A stretch of DNA of 64,000 bases from an uncultured bacterium (GTDB lineage Bacteria; Cyanobacteriota; Vampirovibrionia; Gastranaerophilales; Gastranaerophilaceae), in NCBI GenBank assembly GCA_902791985.1, contig CADAYD010000002.1:1-64000 (forward strand), given 5' to 3'. Under the pieces are notes generated by a model. The model saw nothing but the letters and a program-made list of their open reading frames with translations, made no database searches and had not been told where the DNA came from. A program made the position numbers and the translations under genes. Shown here in pieces: positions 44,561 to 51,768 of this stretch; position 1 is the first letter of the stretch; each line of letters opens with the position of its first letter.

Positions 44561-44817
44561 ATTAATTAAGTCCTCCATGTTTAGATAGGTTTCAAATTAA
44601 AAAGTATATTTTCCCTCTCCCACAATATTATTTGAGTGGGAGAGGGAGCAGTTGTTGGCGAACTTGTGAGGCAAACAAATGCGGGTGAGGGTAGGTTGGT
44701 TTAGGACTTCCAATTACATAACCCTAACGGGATTAAAACCCTCCCTTACTCCCTCTCTATCTAGGGAGGTAAAATTAATTAAAAAAGATGGACATGCAAT
44801 GAAAAAGTATCAAATAA
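44561..44817. other. Gene-free stretch with GC-rich inverted repeats
   Basis: No credible gene. It holds an 11-bp perfect stem CCCTCTCCCAC (44613-44623) / GTGGGAGAGGG (44636-44646), then G-rich sequence (44680-44705) and CCCTCCCTTACTCCC with TAGGGAGG (44738-44770). These resemble the C/G-rich hairpins at 5110-5178 and 46030-46175. A short open frame at 44679-44906 crosses them and is judged spurious. Confidence 0.5.
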
Positions 44818-44842
44818 GACGAGGTGCAATTTGCACCTCGTT
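44818..44842 (-). terminator. Probable terminator of the Gly-rich repeat protein gene
   Basis: ACGAGGTGCAA / TTGCACCTCGT perfect palindrome 30 bases after the gene, with only a weak T-rich tail on the minus strand (CTTATTTG). Confidence 0.5.
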
Positions 44843-44871
44843 AGCGTTTAAATATTTATTGTCCTGCTGCA

Positions 44872-45900
44872 TCAAGCGAGTACATCATCCTGACGTGCGT
44901 ATCTAGCACCATGAGACACTCCAAAATGGTTCTCTATCCAAGCCATTGTCGGGACATCAAGTTTTGAATAATCAGCATTTGGTAACGGTTTACCAACTCC
45001 ATCAAATACACTCGGGTTCTTTCGAATAATGATTGAGCACAATTCATTTTGCTGCTGTGCATTTAATACTCCAGATAATTTTGTACTCAAAATAGCAGAA
45101 GTTATCTGTTGAGCAGTTTTTCCGGTACCATTACTATTATGAGTATTATTTACACTACTTGATCTATCATTTGATGCTCGATACCAGCCGCTGGGAGTTC
45201 CAGTACCTCTACGAGCATGTCTGTTGCCAGAGGGTTTGGGAGTTCCATCTGTAGGCGCTGGCGTAGTTCTGTCCGTAGGTGCTGGTGTAGTTCTGTCTGT
45301 AGGCGCTGGCGTAGTTCTGTCTGTAGGCGCTGGCGTAGTTCTGTCTGTAGGTGCTGGCGTAGTTCTGTCTGTAGGCGCTGGCGTAGTTCTGTCTGTAGGT
45401 GCGTTATTATCTTTAAATCTATCAAGCAAATTTTGATAAGTATCTTCTATGACCTTACCATCGTTTGTTGTCATGATATATATATTTGGTTTATCAGGAT
45501 GTTTAGAAAACGTACCAAGCTTTCCTAATGTTTGAGTCAAACTTGTTAAATGCTTATCTTCTGCAGTTCCGGTAGTTGTACCCTGTGACGTCAATAAATT
45601 TGGATTAGCTAAAGCGCCGCCCAAAGGTGCATAACCGCCCATCATGCTGAGCCCCATTCCGCCAAACATGCCACCAAAGCCACCGAACATGCCACCGAAG
45701 CCACCAAACAAGCCTTGAGTTAAACCGGTCATAAAGCCCCAAAAACCACTTGGCCCGTTCTGAATATTAACCGTTTCATGATATGAAAAATTATTACCAA
45801 AAAGCGGTCCTCGCGGTAATGGTCCACGTTTCAATTGAGCAAAGCTCATTCTTGGTCTGAATTGATAATCATACGCTCTGCCGAGTCCAAATAAACCCAT
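44872..45900 (-). CDS. Gly-rich protein with PTDRTTPA tandem repeats
   Basis: 342 residues, family not recognised. The N-terminus is basic (FRPRMSFAQLKRGPLPRGP), followed by a Gly/Phe/Met-rich hydrophobic stretch (about residues 55-90) able to insert in or lie on a membrane. Then come about 100 ordinary residues and six to seven copies of an eight-residue Thr/Pro repeat (APTDRTTP), coded by 24-bp tandem DNA repeats. The C-terminal 90 residues (TAQQITSAILSTKLSGVLNA, LPNADYSKLDVPTMAWIENH) look globular. AGGAGATATAAC precedes the ATG. The Thr/Pro repeat resembles stalk linkers of surface proteins, but no signal peptide is visible. Confidence 0.72.
   Translation of the reverse strand: MGLFGLGRAYDYQFRPRMSFAQLKRGPLPRGPLFGNNFSYHETVNIQNGPSGFWGFMTGLTQGLFGGFGGMFGGFGGMFGGMGLSMMGGYAPLGGALANPNLLTSQGTTTGTAEDKHLTSLTQTLGKLGTFSKHPDKPNIYIMTTNDGKVIEDTYQNLLDRFKDNNAPTDRTTPAPTDRTTPAPTDRTTPAPTDRTTPAPTDRTTPAPTDRTTPAPTDGTPKPSGNRHARRGTGTPSGWYRASNDRSSSVNNTHNSNGTGKTAQQITSAILSTKLSGVLNAQQQNELCSIIIRKNPSVFDGVGKPLPNADYSKLDVPTMAWIENHFGVSHGARYARQDDVLA
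45247..45402 (-). repeat. 24-bp minisatellite inside the Gly-rich protein gene
   Basis: About 6.5 near-identical copies of TCTGTAGGCGCTGGCGTAGT plus TCTG, differing mainly at C/T third positions. Being a multiple of three, copy-number change lengthens or shortens the Thr/Pro linker without frameshift. GC-rich compared with the gene around it. Confidence 0.9.
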
Positions 45901-45933
45901 TGTTATATCTCCTCTTATTTATATCATTACTTA

Positions 45934-45966
45934 AATATATAAAGTATATATAAATTATATAATTGC
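45934..45966 (-). promoter_or_regulatory. GCAATT-N19-TATATATT element
   Basis: Minus-strand GCAATT (45961-45966) and TATATATT (45934-45941), spacing 19, ending 34 bases before the Gly-rich protein start. A nearby TATATACTTTATATAT is shared with the upstream region of the gene at 48549. Confidence 0.5.
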
Positions 45967-46183
45967 TTATATATCAAAAAATGTTTACAATTCGTAATAA
46001 TTAAAGAGGAGAAAAATAATTAAGTACTCCATGATTAGGGAGGATTTAGGTGGGTTGGGACTTAATTATTTATTTTTCACTTAAACAGCGGAAGCCAAGG
46101 TAGACTTGAATCAATAATTTATCGAGGTTGATTTGATAAAAGACTGAAACCATCCCTACCATTTCCTATTTAGGTAAGGATAT
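45967..46183. other. Gene-free stretch with diffuse inverted repeat
   Basis: No gene. GGGAGGATTTAGGTGGG (46038 region) and CCCTACCATTTCCTATTTA (46153 region) are loosely complementary over about 110 bases. It looks like a degraded copy of the C/G-rich intergenic repeats near 44.6 kb. Confidence 0.35.
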
Positions 46184-46543
46184 TTATAATAATTTTCCTT
46201 CAATCAACCCCAAAATATAATCATATCTGCGTTTATCGTTCAAATACCACCAGCCTATTAGGGCTTCAAATGCAGTCGATTGACGATATTCCTGCTGAAT
46301 ACTTCTGCGCCCGACAGGTATCGGCAAATTTCTTGCTCGGCGAACTAACTCTTGTTCTTCTTCTGTTAAATATTCATCCAAAAACAGCAATAAATCACAC
46401 TGAAACTGTGTCTTAACCATAGAAGTTGTTAATTGGTGTAATTTTTTTGCATTATTTGTTGCAAAAATTGTTCGCTTACGGATAAACAATTCCCAGACAG
46501 CATCACCTAAATATGCGTAATTTCTTAAATTAATTTCCTGCAT
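46184..46543 (-). CDS. mrnC: Mini-ribonuclease III
   Basis: A 119-residue RNase III catalytic domain without dsRNA-binding domain, as in MrnC, which matures 23S rRNA ends. LRNYAYLGDAVWELFIR has the conserved acidic YLGDAVWE block; RRARNLPIPVGRRSIQQEYR (close to the usual RGRNaks...YR block) and TAFEALIGWWYL carry the second acidic block (EALIG). The ATG at 46543 is used; a TTG lies two codons upstream. No Shine-Dalgarno is evident. Confidence 0.92.
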   Translation of the reverse strand: MQEINLRNYAYLGDAVWELFIRKRTIFATNNAKKLHQLTTSMVKTQFQCDLLLFLDEYLTEEEQELVRRARNLPIPVGRRSIQQEYRQSTAFEALIGWWYLNDKRRYDYILGLIEGKLL

Positions 46544-46663
46544 AAACAAATTTTACAACAAAAATAATATCGACTTACAACACGAGCCTAATATTAATAC
46601 ACATAAAACAAATATCCTGTTGTGGTATTTTTTAGGGTAATATTTAGTGAGAAAATTTTATAC

Positions 46664-47080
46664 ATGAAAAAATTTATTACTATATCAGTAATCATATTTT
46701 ACGGATTGAGCGTTTATGCGCATAATACAGATTATATAAAAAATACATTAAACATGAGAATAAAATTCTATCCGCTGTATTATAATTCGCTGCAACTTAC
46801 CGGAGAACAAGTATCTGAGTTTGAATACATTTTTGAAATATATAACGAAAAATATAATCAAGCAATTTTAAATAATAAAAAAATTGACACAAAAGCGATA
46901 AATAAAATATCTCAACAAGAAAATAAAGACATAAAAAAAATCCTTGACAGACGCCAAAAACATATTTTTAGTCTAATACGACATCTTGAACGTCAGGATA
47001 TTAAAAGAGCACTAAAAGAGAAAGATTATTATAAATCAAACCCGCGAATGAGTGTCTTTGGTGATTTGGATAAGAAATAA
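46664..47080 (+). CDS. Exported Spy/CpxP-like small protein
   Basis: 138 residues with a signal peptide (MKKFITISVIIFYGLSVYA). The mature part is helical and basic; LQLTGEQVSEFEYIFEIYNE followed by DIKKILDRRQKHIFSLIRHL resembles the LTxxQ-type helical hairpin of periplasmic Spy/CpxP-like proteins, but the match is loose. ATG 46664 is chosen because the signal peptide starts there. It lies 26 bases upstream of miaB and may be cotranscribed. Confidence 0.55.
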   Translation: MKKFITISVIIFYGLSVYAHNTDYIKNTLNMRIKFYPLYYNSLQLTGEQVSEFEYIFEIYNEKYNQAILNNKKIDTKAINKISQQENKDIKKILDRRQKHIFSLIRHLERQDIKRALKEKDYYKSNPRMSVFGDLDKK

Positions 47081-47106
47081 GATTATGTTTATAGTATATT
47101 TAATAT

Positions 47107-48432
47107 ATGAAAAAGGTTTATATAGAAACAATGGGCTGCCAAATGAATAAATCAGACACTGAGCGTATGCTCGGGATGTTGTCAAATTTTGGCTATGAAG
47201 AAACAAAAGAGCCTAAAGATGCAGACTTACTAATGGTAAACACCTGCTCAATCAGACAACTGAGCGAAGATAAGGCCTACAGTCTAATCGGCTTATGGGG
47301 TAAATGGAAAAAATCTAAACCAAATTTAAAAATCGGATTTTGCGGATGCGTTGCACAACAAAAAGCACAACAGATTTTTAAACGTGCACATTATGTTGAT
47401 TTTGTATTAGGGACACACAAAATATATTCTCTGCCGGAAATTATAAAAAAAATTGAACAAGGTGAAAAAGTTTGCGAATGCGAAGAAACTCATGCCACAG
47501 AAGACAATGAAGCCGCAAAATACGAAATAAGCCGCGTTAAATCAATTAATGCATGGATTCCCATAACAGAAGGCTGCAACAATTTTTGTACATACTGTAT
47601 AGTACCCTACACAAGAGGACGCGAACGTTCACGCCAACCTGAAATAGTTTTAAAAGAAGTGAAAGATGCACTAAATTTAGGTTTCAAAGAAATTACATTA
47701 TTAGGACAAAATGTTGACAGCTACGGAAAAGATTTTAAAGAACGCAATTATAGGCTTGCAGATTTGCTGCGCGAAGTTAATGCAATAGAAGGGAAATTTA
47801 GAATTAGATTTGTTACTTCTTACCCAACAGATATTACTGACGAATTAATTGAAACTGTTATTGAACTTGATAAGGTATGTGAATACTTTCATATCCCTAT
47901 GCAATCCGGCGACTCGACGGTCTTAAAAGCAATGAATAGGCGCTATGACAGAGAAACATATTTTGAAATAGCCAATAAAATAAGGACAATGGTTCCGGAT
48001 GTAACAATAACAAGCGACTTTATCGCCGGATTCCCTGGGGAAACCGAAGAACAATTTCAAAATACCTTAAGTGCAATGGAAGAACTTTGCCTTGATTATT
48101 CAAATACTGCAGCATATTCGCCGCGTGAAAAAACCGTCGCAGCACGCTGGGTAGACAAATTTATCGATGAAGATACAAAATTTGAGCGACTGGCAAGACT
48201 AAACGAACAAAATCGCAAATGCTGCCTTGCATCTAATAAAAAATTCATTGGGAAAACTATGGAAGTACTTATCGAAAACTTTGAAAATCACAAAGGAAAG
48301 ACCGTAATCACAGGCAGAACAAGAAATAATAAAATAGTACATGTTCCTTGCGAAAAAGATTTAACCGGAGAATTTATTAACGTAAAAATTACCGGATGCA
48401 AAACTTGGTATCTCGTCGGAGAATTAGAATAG
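47107..48432 (+). CDS. miaB: tRNA-2-methylthio-N6-dimethylallyladenosine synthase
   Basis: MiaB (441 residues), which methylthiolates i6A37 in tRNAs. The N-terminal UPF0004 domain with its three Cys (YIETMGCQMN, VNTCSIR, GFCGCVAQ) binds the auxiliary cluster. The radical SAM motif EGCNNFCTYCIVPYTRGRE lies near residue 155. GQNVDSYG and PMQSGD blocks and a C-terminal TRAM domain (MEVLIENF, TGRTRNNKIVHV) complete it. GRERSR context favours MiaB over MtaB or RimO. Confidence 0.96.
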   Translation: MKKVYIETMGCQMNKSDTERMLGMLSNFGYEETKEPKDADLLMVNTCSIRQLSEDKAYSLIGLWGKWKKSKPNLKIGFCGCVAQQKAQQIFKRAHYVDFVLGTHKIYSLPEIIKKIEQGEKVCECEETHATEDNEAAKYEISRVKSINAWIPITEGCNNFCTYCIVPYTRGRERSRQPEIVLKEVKDALNLGFKEITLLGQNVDSYGKDFKERNYRLADLLREVNAIEGKFRIRFVTSYPTDITDELIETVIELDKVCEYFHIPMQSGDSTVLKAMNRRYDRETYFEIANKIRTMVPDVTITSDFIAGFPGETEEQFQNTLSAMEELCLDYSNTAAYSPREKTVAARWVDKFIDEDTKFERLARLNEQNRKCCLASNKKFIGKTMEVLIENFENHKGKTVITGRTRNNKIVHVPCEKDLTGEFINVKITGCKTWYLVGELE

Positions 48433-48486
48433 AAGCGCATTTTTAATATTATATTAAGAAATATTAAGAAATTTTCTCTCAAAAAA

Positions 48487-48519
48487 GCAATTTTTTTATC
48501 TTTATATACTTTATATATA
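48487..48519 (+). promoter_or_regulatory. GCAATT-N19-TATATATA element
   Basis: GCAATT (48487-48492) and TATATATA (48512-48519), spacing 19, ending 29 bases before the small protein gene. Confidence 0.5.
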
Positions 48520-48548
48520 TGTAAGAGATAAGAGAGAGATTAAGCGTT

Positions 48549-48788
48549 ATGGCTACAGGACAATTTGGTACTATTATTCAACCTGCAACACAAGGCAGAA
48601 GAAAACCTTCAAAAGAATTTAATTATTTACAGCACAAAGACAGACGTATGAGATTTAACAATTCTCAAGATCCGATTTATTACATTTTTGATTGTATTGA
48701 AAATCGTCCTGTAAGTAAGTTAGCAAAAGAATTTGTTGAAGATGCAATTTTTGACACTATAAACTTTATTTCAAAAGTCGTTAGATAA
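48549..48788 (+). CDS. Unrecognised 79-residue basic protein
   Basis: Not recognised. Starts MATGQFGTIIQPATQGRRKP, has a basic N-terminal half (LQHKDRRMRFNN) and a hydrophobic/helical C-terminal half (FVEDAIFDTINFISKVV). No signal peptide. It has its own upstream element and terminator, so it is a separate transcription unit, probably well expressed. It lies in a run of lineage-specific genes. Confidence 0.6.
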   Translation: MATGQFGTIIQPATQGRRKPSKEFNYLQHKDRRMRFNNSQDPIYYIFDCIENRPVSKLAKEFVEDAIFDTINFISKVVR

Positions 48789-48820
48789 TCATAAGGAAAA
48801 GGATAGGAAATTATTTTAAA

Positions 48821-48846
48821 TAAGCGGTCTTCAGACCGCTTTTTAT
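48821..48846 (+). terminator. Terminator of the 79-residue protein gene
   Basis: AAGCGGTCT / AGACCGCTT with a TC loop and a TTTTAT tail. Confidence 0.88.
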
Positions 48847-48914
48847 TTGGCAAAAGAAAAACCGCTTATAAATACAGCGGCTAAGGGATTTTACGAAAAT
48901 TTATTTGTATAAAT

Positions 48915-50555
48915 TTATGCATTAAATACATTAAATGATTTTTCAACATTTTTGGATATAACTTTGGCTACTGAATCATATTCTGTTGTTAAGGCAGTGT
49001 GTTCTGATTCAAGTTTTGTTAACTGCATATCAAATTTTTTATCTTGTTTTTCGATTCTGTTCATATGACCTTGATAAACCTGCTCAGCAATAGCCATTTT
49101 GGATTTATTTTCTCTTTCAACAATTGACTCATCATCATCCAATGTCGTTTTAACAAATCCTTGAGCAGTACTATCATAGTATGAAATGGCTAATTTGCCG
49201 TTCTTAATCAAATTTATAAGCCAATTATCGTTTTGGAATGCTTGAGTTTCATCTGCAACCCCGACAGGTTGACCATTACCCAAATCGTATGTCATTGTGT
49301 TAATGTATTTATCATCTACCATTTGAGCAAATGTTGTAAAACCTCGAGTAATCATTTCTTGATAAATATTTCTGTAATACTGGACCTGATCACCATCATA
49401 TTCTAGCTTATTGCCTTTTGCATATTTTTCGCTAACAGCCATTGCATAATCATACAATTCTCTCTGCTCCGCAGTCGTACCTTGATAGAAAATAGTATTT
49501 TCAGCTGTCGTTGTGTCGGTGAAAGCACCTTTCGTTTTTGATGGGTCAGGATTATCTGAGGTGATTTCAACAATATTTGGCTCGCTTAAATTTGAGCCGT
49601 AATCCTGTGATACGAATAATTGCCCATTAATTGTATGGTTATCATACATTTCATAATTACCCGATGCATCTTTGATTCGTTCAATTTCACCGGTTTCGGC
49701 ATTATAGCGTGCCTTATAATAAGTATAACCATTACCTGACGGTTCAACATATACATTATTAAGATAAATATATTCACTATCCTGCATCAGGTTATATCCG
49801 TCATCCATTACATCAGATATTCTGTATTTAGCAAGATACCCCATAGTTCCGTCATCTTTTGTATAAGCTTCAACTTCAACAGGAAGATTTCTATAATAAT
49901 AGTATGGATCCCCGCCTTCAATACCTTCCTGAATATAAATTTTATTCCCTGCGGAACCCGTAATTTCAGAAGTACGATATGTAACATAGGAAACAGTTTC
50001 TCCGCCATCTGTTTTAGATTCATGGTAAGAAAAACCTAGAGTGTGATCTAAGTACGCTTTACCATTTTCATCATAAGATATGAACATTCCTTCCTGATGT
50101 CCCCTAATTACTGAAACAAGATATTTATCCCAAGCATCATGGACATCAGCCTCAGTAACATTTGGTTCGGAAACCTGAGTTAATTTACCTCCGCTAACAT
50201 TTTTTAAGAATGTATTGAAATCAACATGTTTTTCCCCGAAAGCCTGTGCAATTTTTTCAGGAACAACAATTTGATTTTTATTATCAGAAACTATATATTG
50301 TCTGCCAACAGCAACAGAATTCAAAGATGTAAGCTGGTTATAACAAACAGGTTCATAATTAGGTACATCTCCATTATATCCGGTTAGAATTTGATACTGA
50401 GTTGCCTGTAATGCATCCAAATATTCATCATTCGCTTTTTGAGAATCATCAGCAAGACGCTGTTTTGAATACGCAACACATTGTTGCTCAAATTCATTAT
50501 TTGAAATTCGAGCCGTTATTGATAACAATCTGCCTTGTGATGCTGCCATTCCCAT
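48915..50555 (-). CDS. Large unrecognised protein with flagellar-like N-terminal helix
   Basis: 546 residues. The N-terminus (MAASQGRLLSITARISNNEF, then EQQCVAYSKQRLADDSQKAN) is a helix of the type seen in surface/secreted proteins of this lineage and loosely like flagellar axial proteins. The C-terminus is a matching helix pair (NRIEKQDKKFDMQLTKLESE, SVAKVISKNVEKSFNVFNA). The 350-residue middle is Tyr/Gly/Asp-rich and beta-like. Helical ends bracketing a variable centre is a plan shared with self-assembling export substrates; identity is not established. No signal peptide. A Shine-Dalgarno GAAAGGA lies somewhat far upstream. Confidence 0.6.
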   Translation of the reverse strand: MGMAASQGRLLSITARISNNEFEQQCVAYSKQRLADDSQKANDEYLDALQATQYQILTGYNGDVPNYEPVCYNQLTSLNSVAVGRQYIVSDNKNQIVVPEKIAQAFGEKHVDFNTFLKNVSGGKLTQVSEPNVTEADVHDAWDKYLVSVIRGHQEGMFISYDENGKAYLDHTLGFSYHESKTDGGETVSYVTYRTSEITGSAGNKIYIQEGIEGGDPYYYYRNLPVEVEAYTKDDGTMGYLAKYRISDVMDDGYNLMQDSEYIYLNNVYVEPSGNGYTYYKARYNAETGEIERIKDASGNYEMYDNHTINGQLFVSQDYGSNLSEPNIVEITSDNPDPSKTKGAFTDTTTAENTIFYQGTTAEQRELYDYAMAVSEKYAKGNKLEYDGDQVQYYRNIYQEMITRGFTTFAQMVDDKYINTMTYDLGNGQPVGVADETQAFQNDNWLINLIKNGKLAISYYDSTAQGFVKTTLDDDESIVERENKSKMAIAEQVYQGHMNRIEKQDKKFDMQLTKLESEHTALTTEYDSVAKVISKNVEKSFNVFNA

Positions 50556-50666
50556 AATCGGACGTCTTATCCTTTCTTATAAATTTTCGTACACAATGTT
50601 TATCGGCTAATTTATGTATAATCTTTAGTAATTTAAATTATTTTGTTAAGTTTTTGTAACAATTGC

Positions 50667-50699
50667 GCAATTTTGTCAATAAAATTTTTTTTATAAATA
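50667..50699 (+). promoter_or_regulatory. GCAATT-N19-TATAAATA element
   Basis: GCAATT (50667-50672), inside the palindrome AATTGCGCAATT, and TATAAATA (50692-50699), spacing 19, ending 75 bases before the glycine-zipper gene. Confidence 0.5.
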
Positions 50700-50774
50700 T
50701 GTAGGTTAGATTATATTGCTCATGATTTTTGAATAAAAATTTTGAGTAAAAAAAGAAAAAGGTAGGGAAAATTT

Positions 50775-51614
50775 ATGGTTAGCATTTCTGCAATTACAAC
50801 AGGTTTGAAAACGGTATGGCGCTATGGCAAAAAGGCATTAGAAGTTGCGCCAGAACTTGCATTCGGAACGGCAAGTGAATCAGTCGGAAAAGTTTTAAAA
50901 AACACTAAAGGTTCAGTATTTACAAAAGCTGCAGCTGGATGGGCAGAACTAAAAAATGCAGGTTCCGGCAGTTTCTTTAAAAACTTTTTTAAAAACTGCA
51001 AAAACTTCATTCCTGAAGCAGTTGCAGCATTTAAAAAAGGAACAGGTATAAAAGGTAAATTCGGAGAATTATTTAAAAACTTCGGTTCAAAGATGCCGTT
51101 TATAATGTCAGCAATATGGATACTTACAGAAGTTCCTAATGTATGGACAGCAACAAAAGAACAAGGAATATTTCAAGGTGCTAAAGAAATTTTAAAATTT
51201 GGTGCAAGAATGACAACTGCAGGTCTTGGCAGTGCAATAGGCGCAGCACTTCCTATACCATTCGGGAGCCTGATAGGTTGGGTTGCCGGCGAATGGATAG
51301 CATCACGGATTGTAGGTAAAACATATACAGAACAAAAGGCAGAAAAAGAAGAAATGATTGCGGGATTACTCGGACCTCAACAACAAAACGGGGGACAAGT
51401 TCCACAACAGCAAGAACAACAAATTCAGCCACAACAATTTAATCCAAACCCATATTGGTTAAATGGTCAATCTGCATATCAACCGCAAAAAGTTAACCCC
51501 AGTTTTAACGGTAATATGAGTAATCCTTTTGACTACAATCAATATAAATTGCAAAATATGCCTTATGCAGATGACATAATGATGAAAAATATGCCTTTCA
51601 ATGTAGTAGCATAA
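50775..51614 (+). CDS. Glycine-zipper membrane protein with Gln/Asn-rich tail
   Basis: 279 residues, family not recognised. The middle (about 145-195) holds small-residue hydrophobic repeats (AGLGSAIGAALPIPFGSLIG, WVAGEWIASRIVGK), a glycine-zipper arrangement found in pore-forming or membrane-remodelling proteins. The C-terminal 75 residues are Gln/Asn/Pro-rich and probably disordered (PQQQNGGQVPQQQEQQ). N-terminus basic and helical without a cleavage site. GGTAGGG precedes the ATG. Terminator follows. Confidence 0.6.
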   Translation: MVSISAITTGLKTVWRYGKKALEVAPELAFGTASESVGKVLKNTKGSVFTKAAAGWAELKNAGSGSFFKNFFKNCKNFIPEAVAAFKKGTGIKGKFGELFKNFGSKMPFIMSAIWILTEVPNVWTATKEQGIFQGAKEILKFGARMTTAGLGSAIGAALPIPFGSLIGWVAGEWIASRIVGKTYTEQKAEKEEMIAGLLGPQQQNGGQVPQQQEQQIQPQQFNPNPYWLNGQSAYQPQKVNPSFNGNMSNPFDYNQYKLQNMPYADDIMMKNMPFNVVA

Positions 51615-51656
51615 AATGATATCCCCTTATAACTAATACCTAACCCTAATTGACCT

Positions 51657-51699
51657 AACGGTACGGACAGAAATTTTATTTCTTTCGTGCCGTTTTTGA
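51657..51699 (+). terminator. Terminator of the glycine-zipper gene
   Basis: AACGGTACG / CGTGCCGTT (one wobble) with an inner AGAAATTTTATTTCT hairpin and TTTTT tail. Confidence 0.8.
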
Positions 51700-51768
51700 A
51701 TTAATACAACCTCTAAAACAACACTTGTGCTAAAATAGATATATTAAAATATTTGGACTAATCAATCT

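Noticed and set aside
44679-44906. 75-residue open frame after tRNA-Thr
   Set aside because: Crosses GC-rich inverted repeats and a terminator-like hairpin and has no ribosome site.
45247-45402. CRISPR-like array
   Set aside because: The repeats are directly adjacent with no unique spacers and are translated as a regular peptide repeat.
45217-45528. Open frames on the plus strand and in a second minus frame across the 24-bp repeats
   Set aside because: A stop-free 24-bp repeat keeps all in-phase frames open; composition and flanks support only the Gly-rich protein frame.
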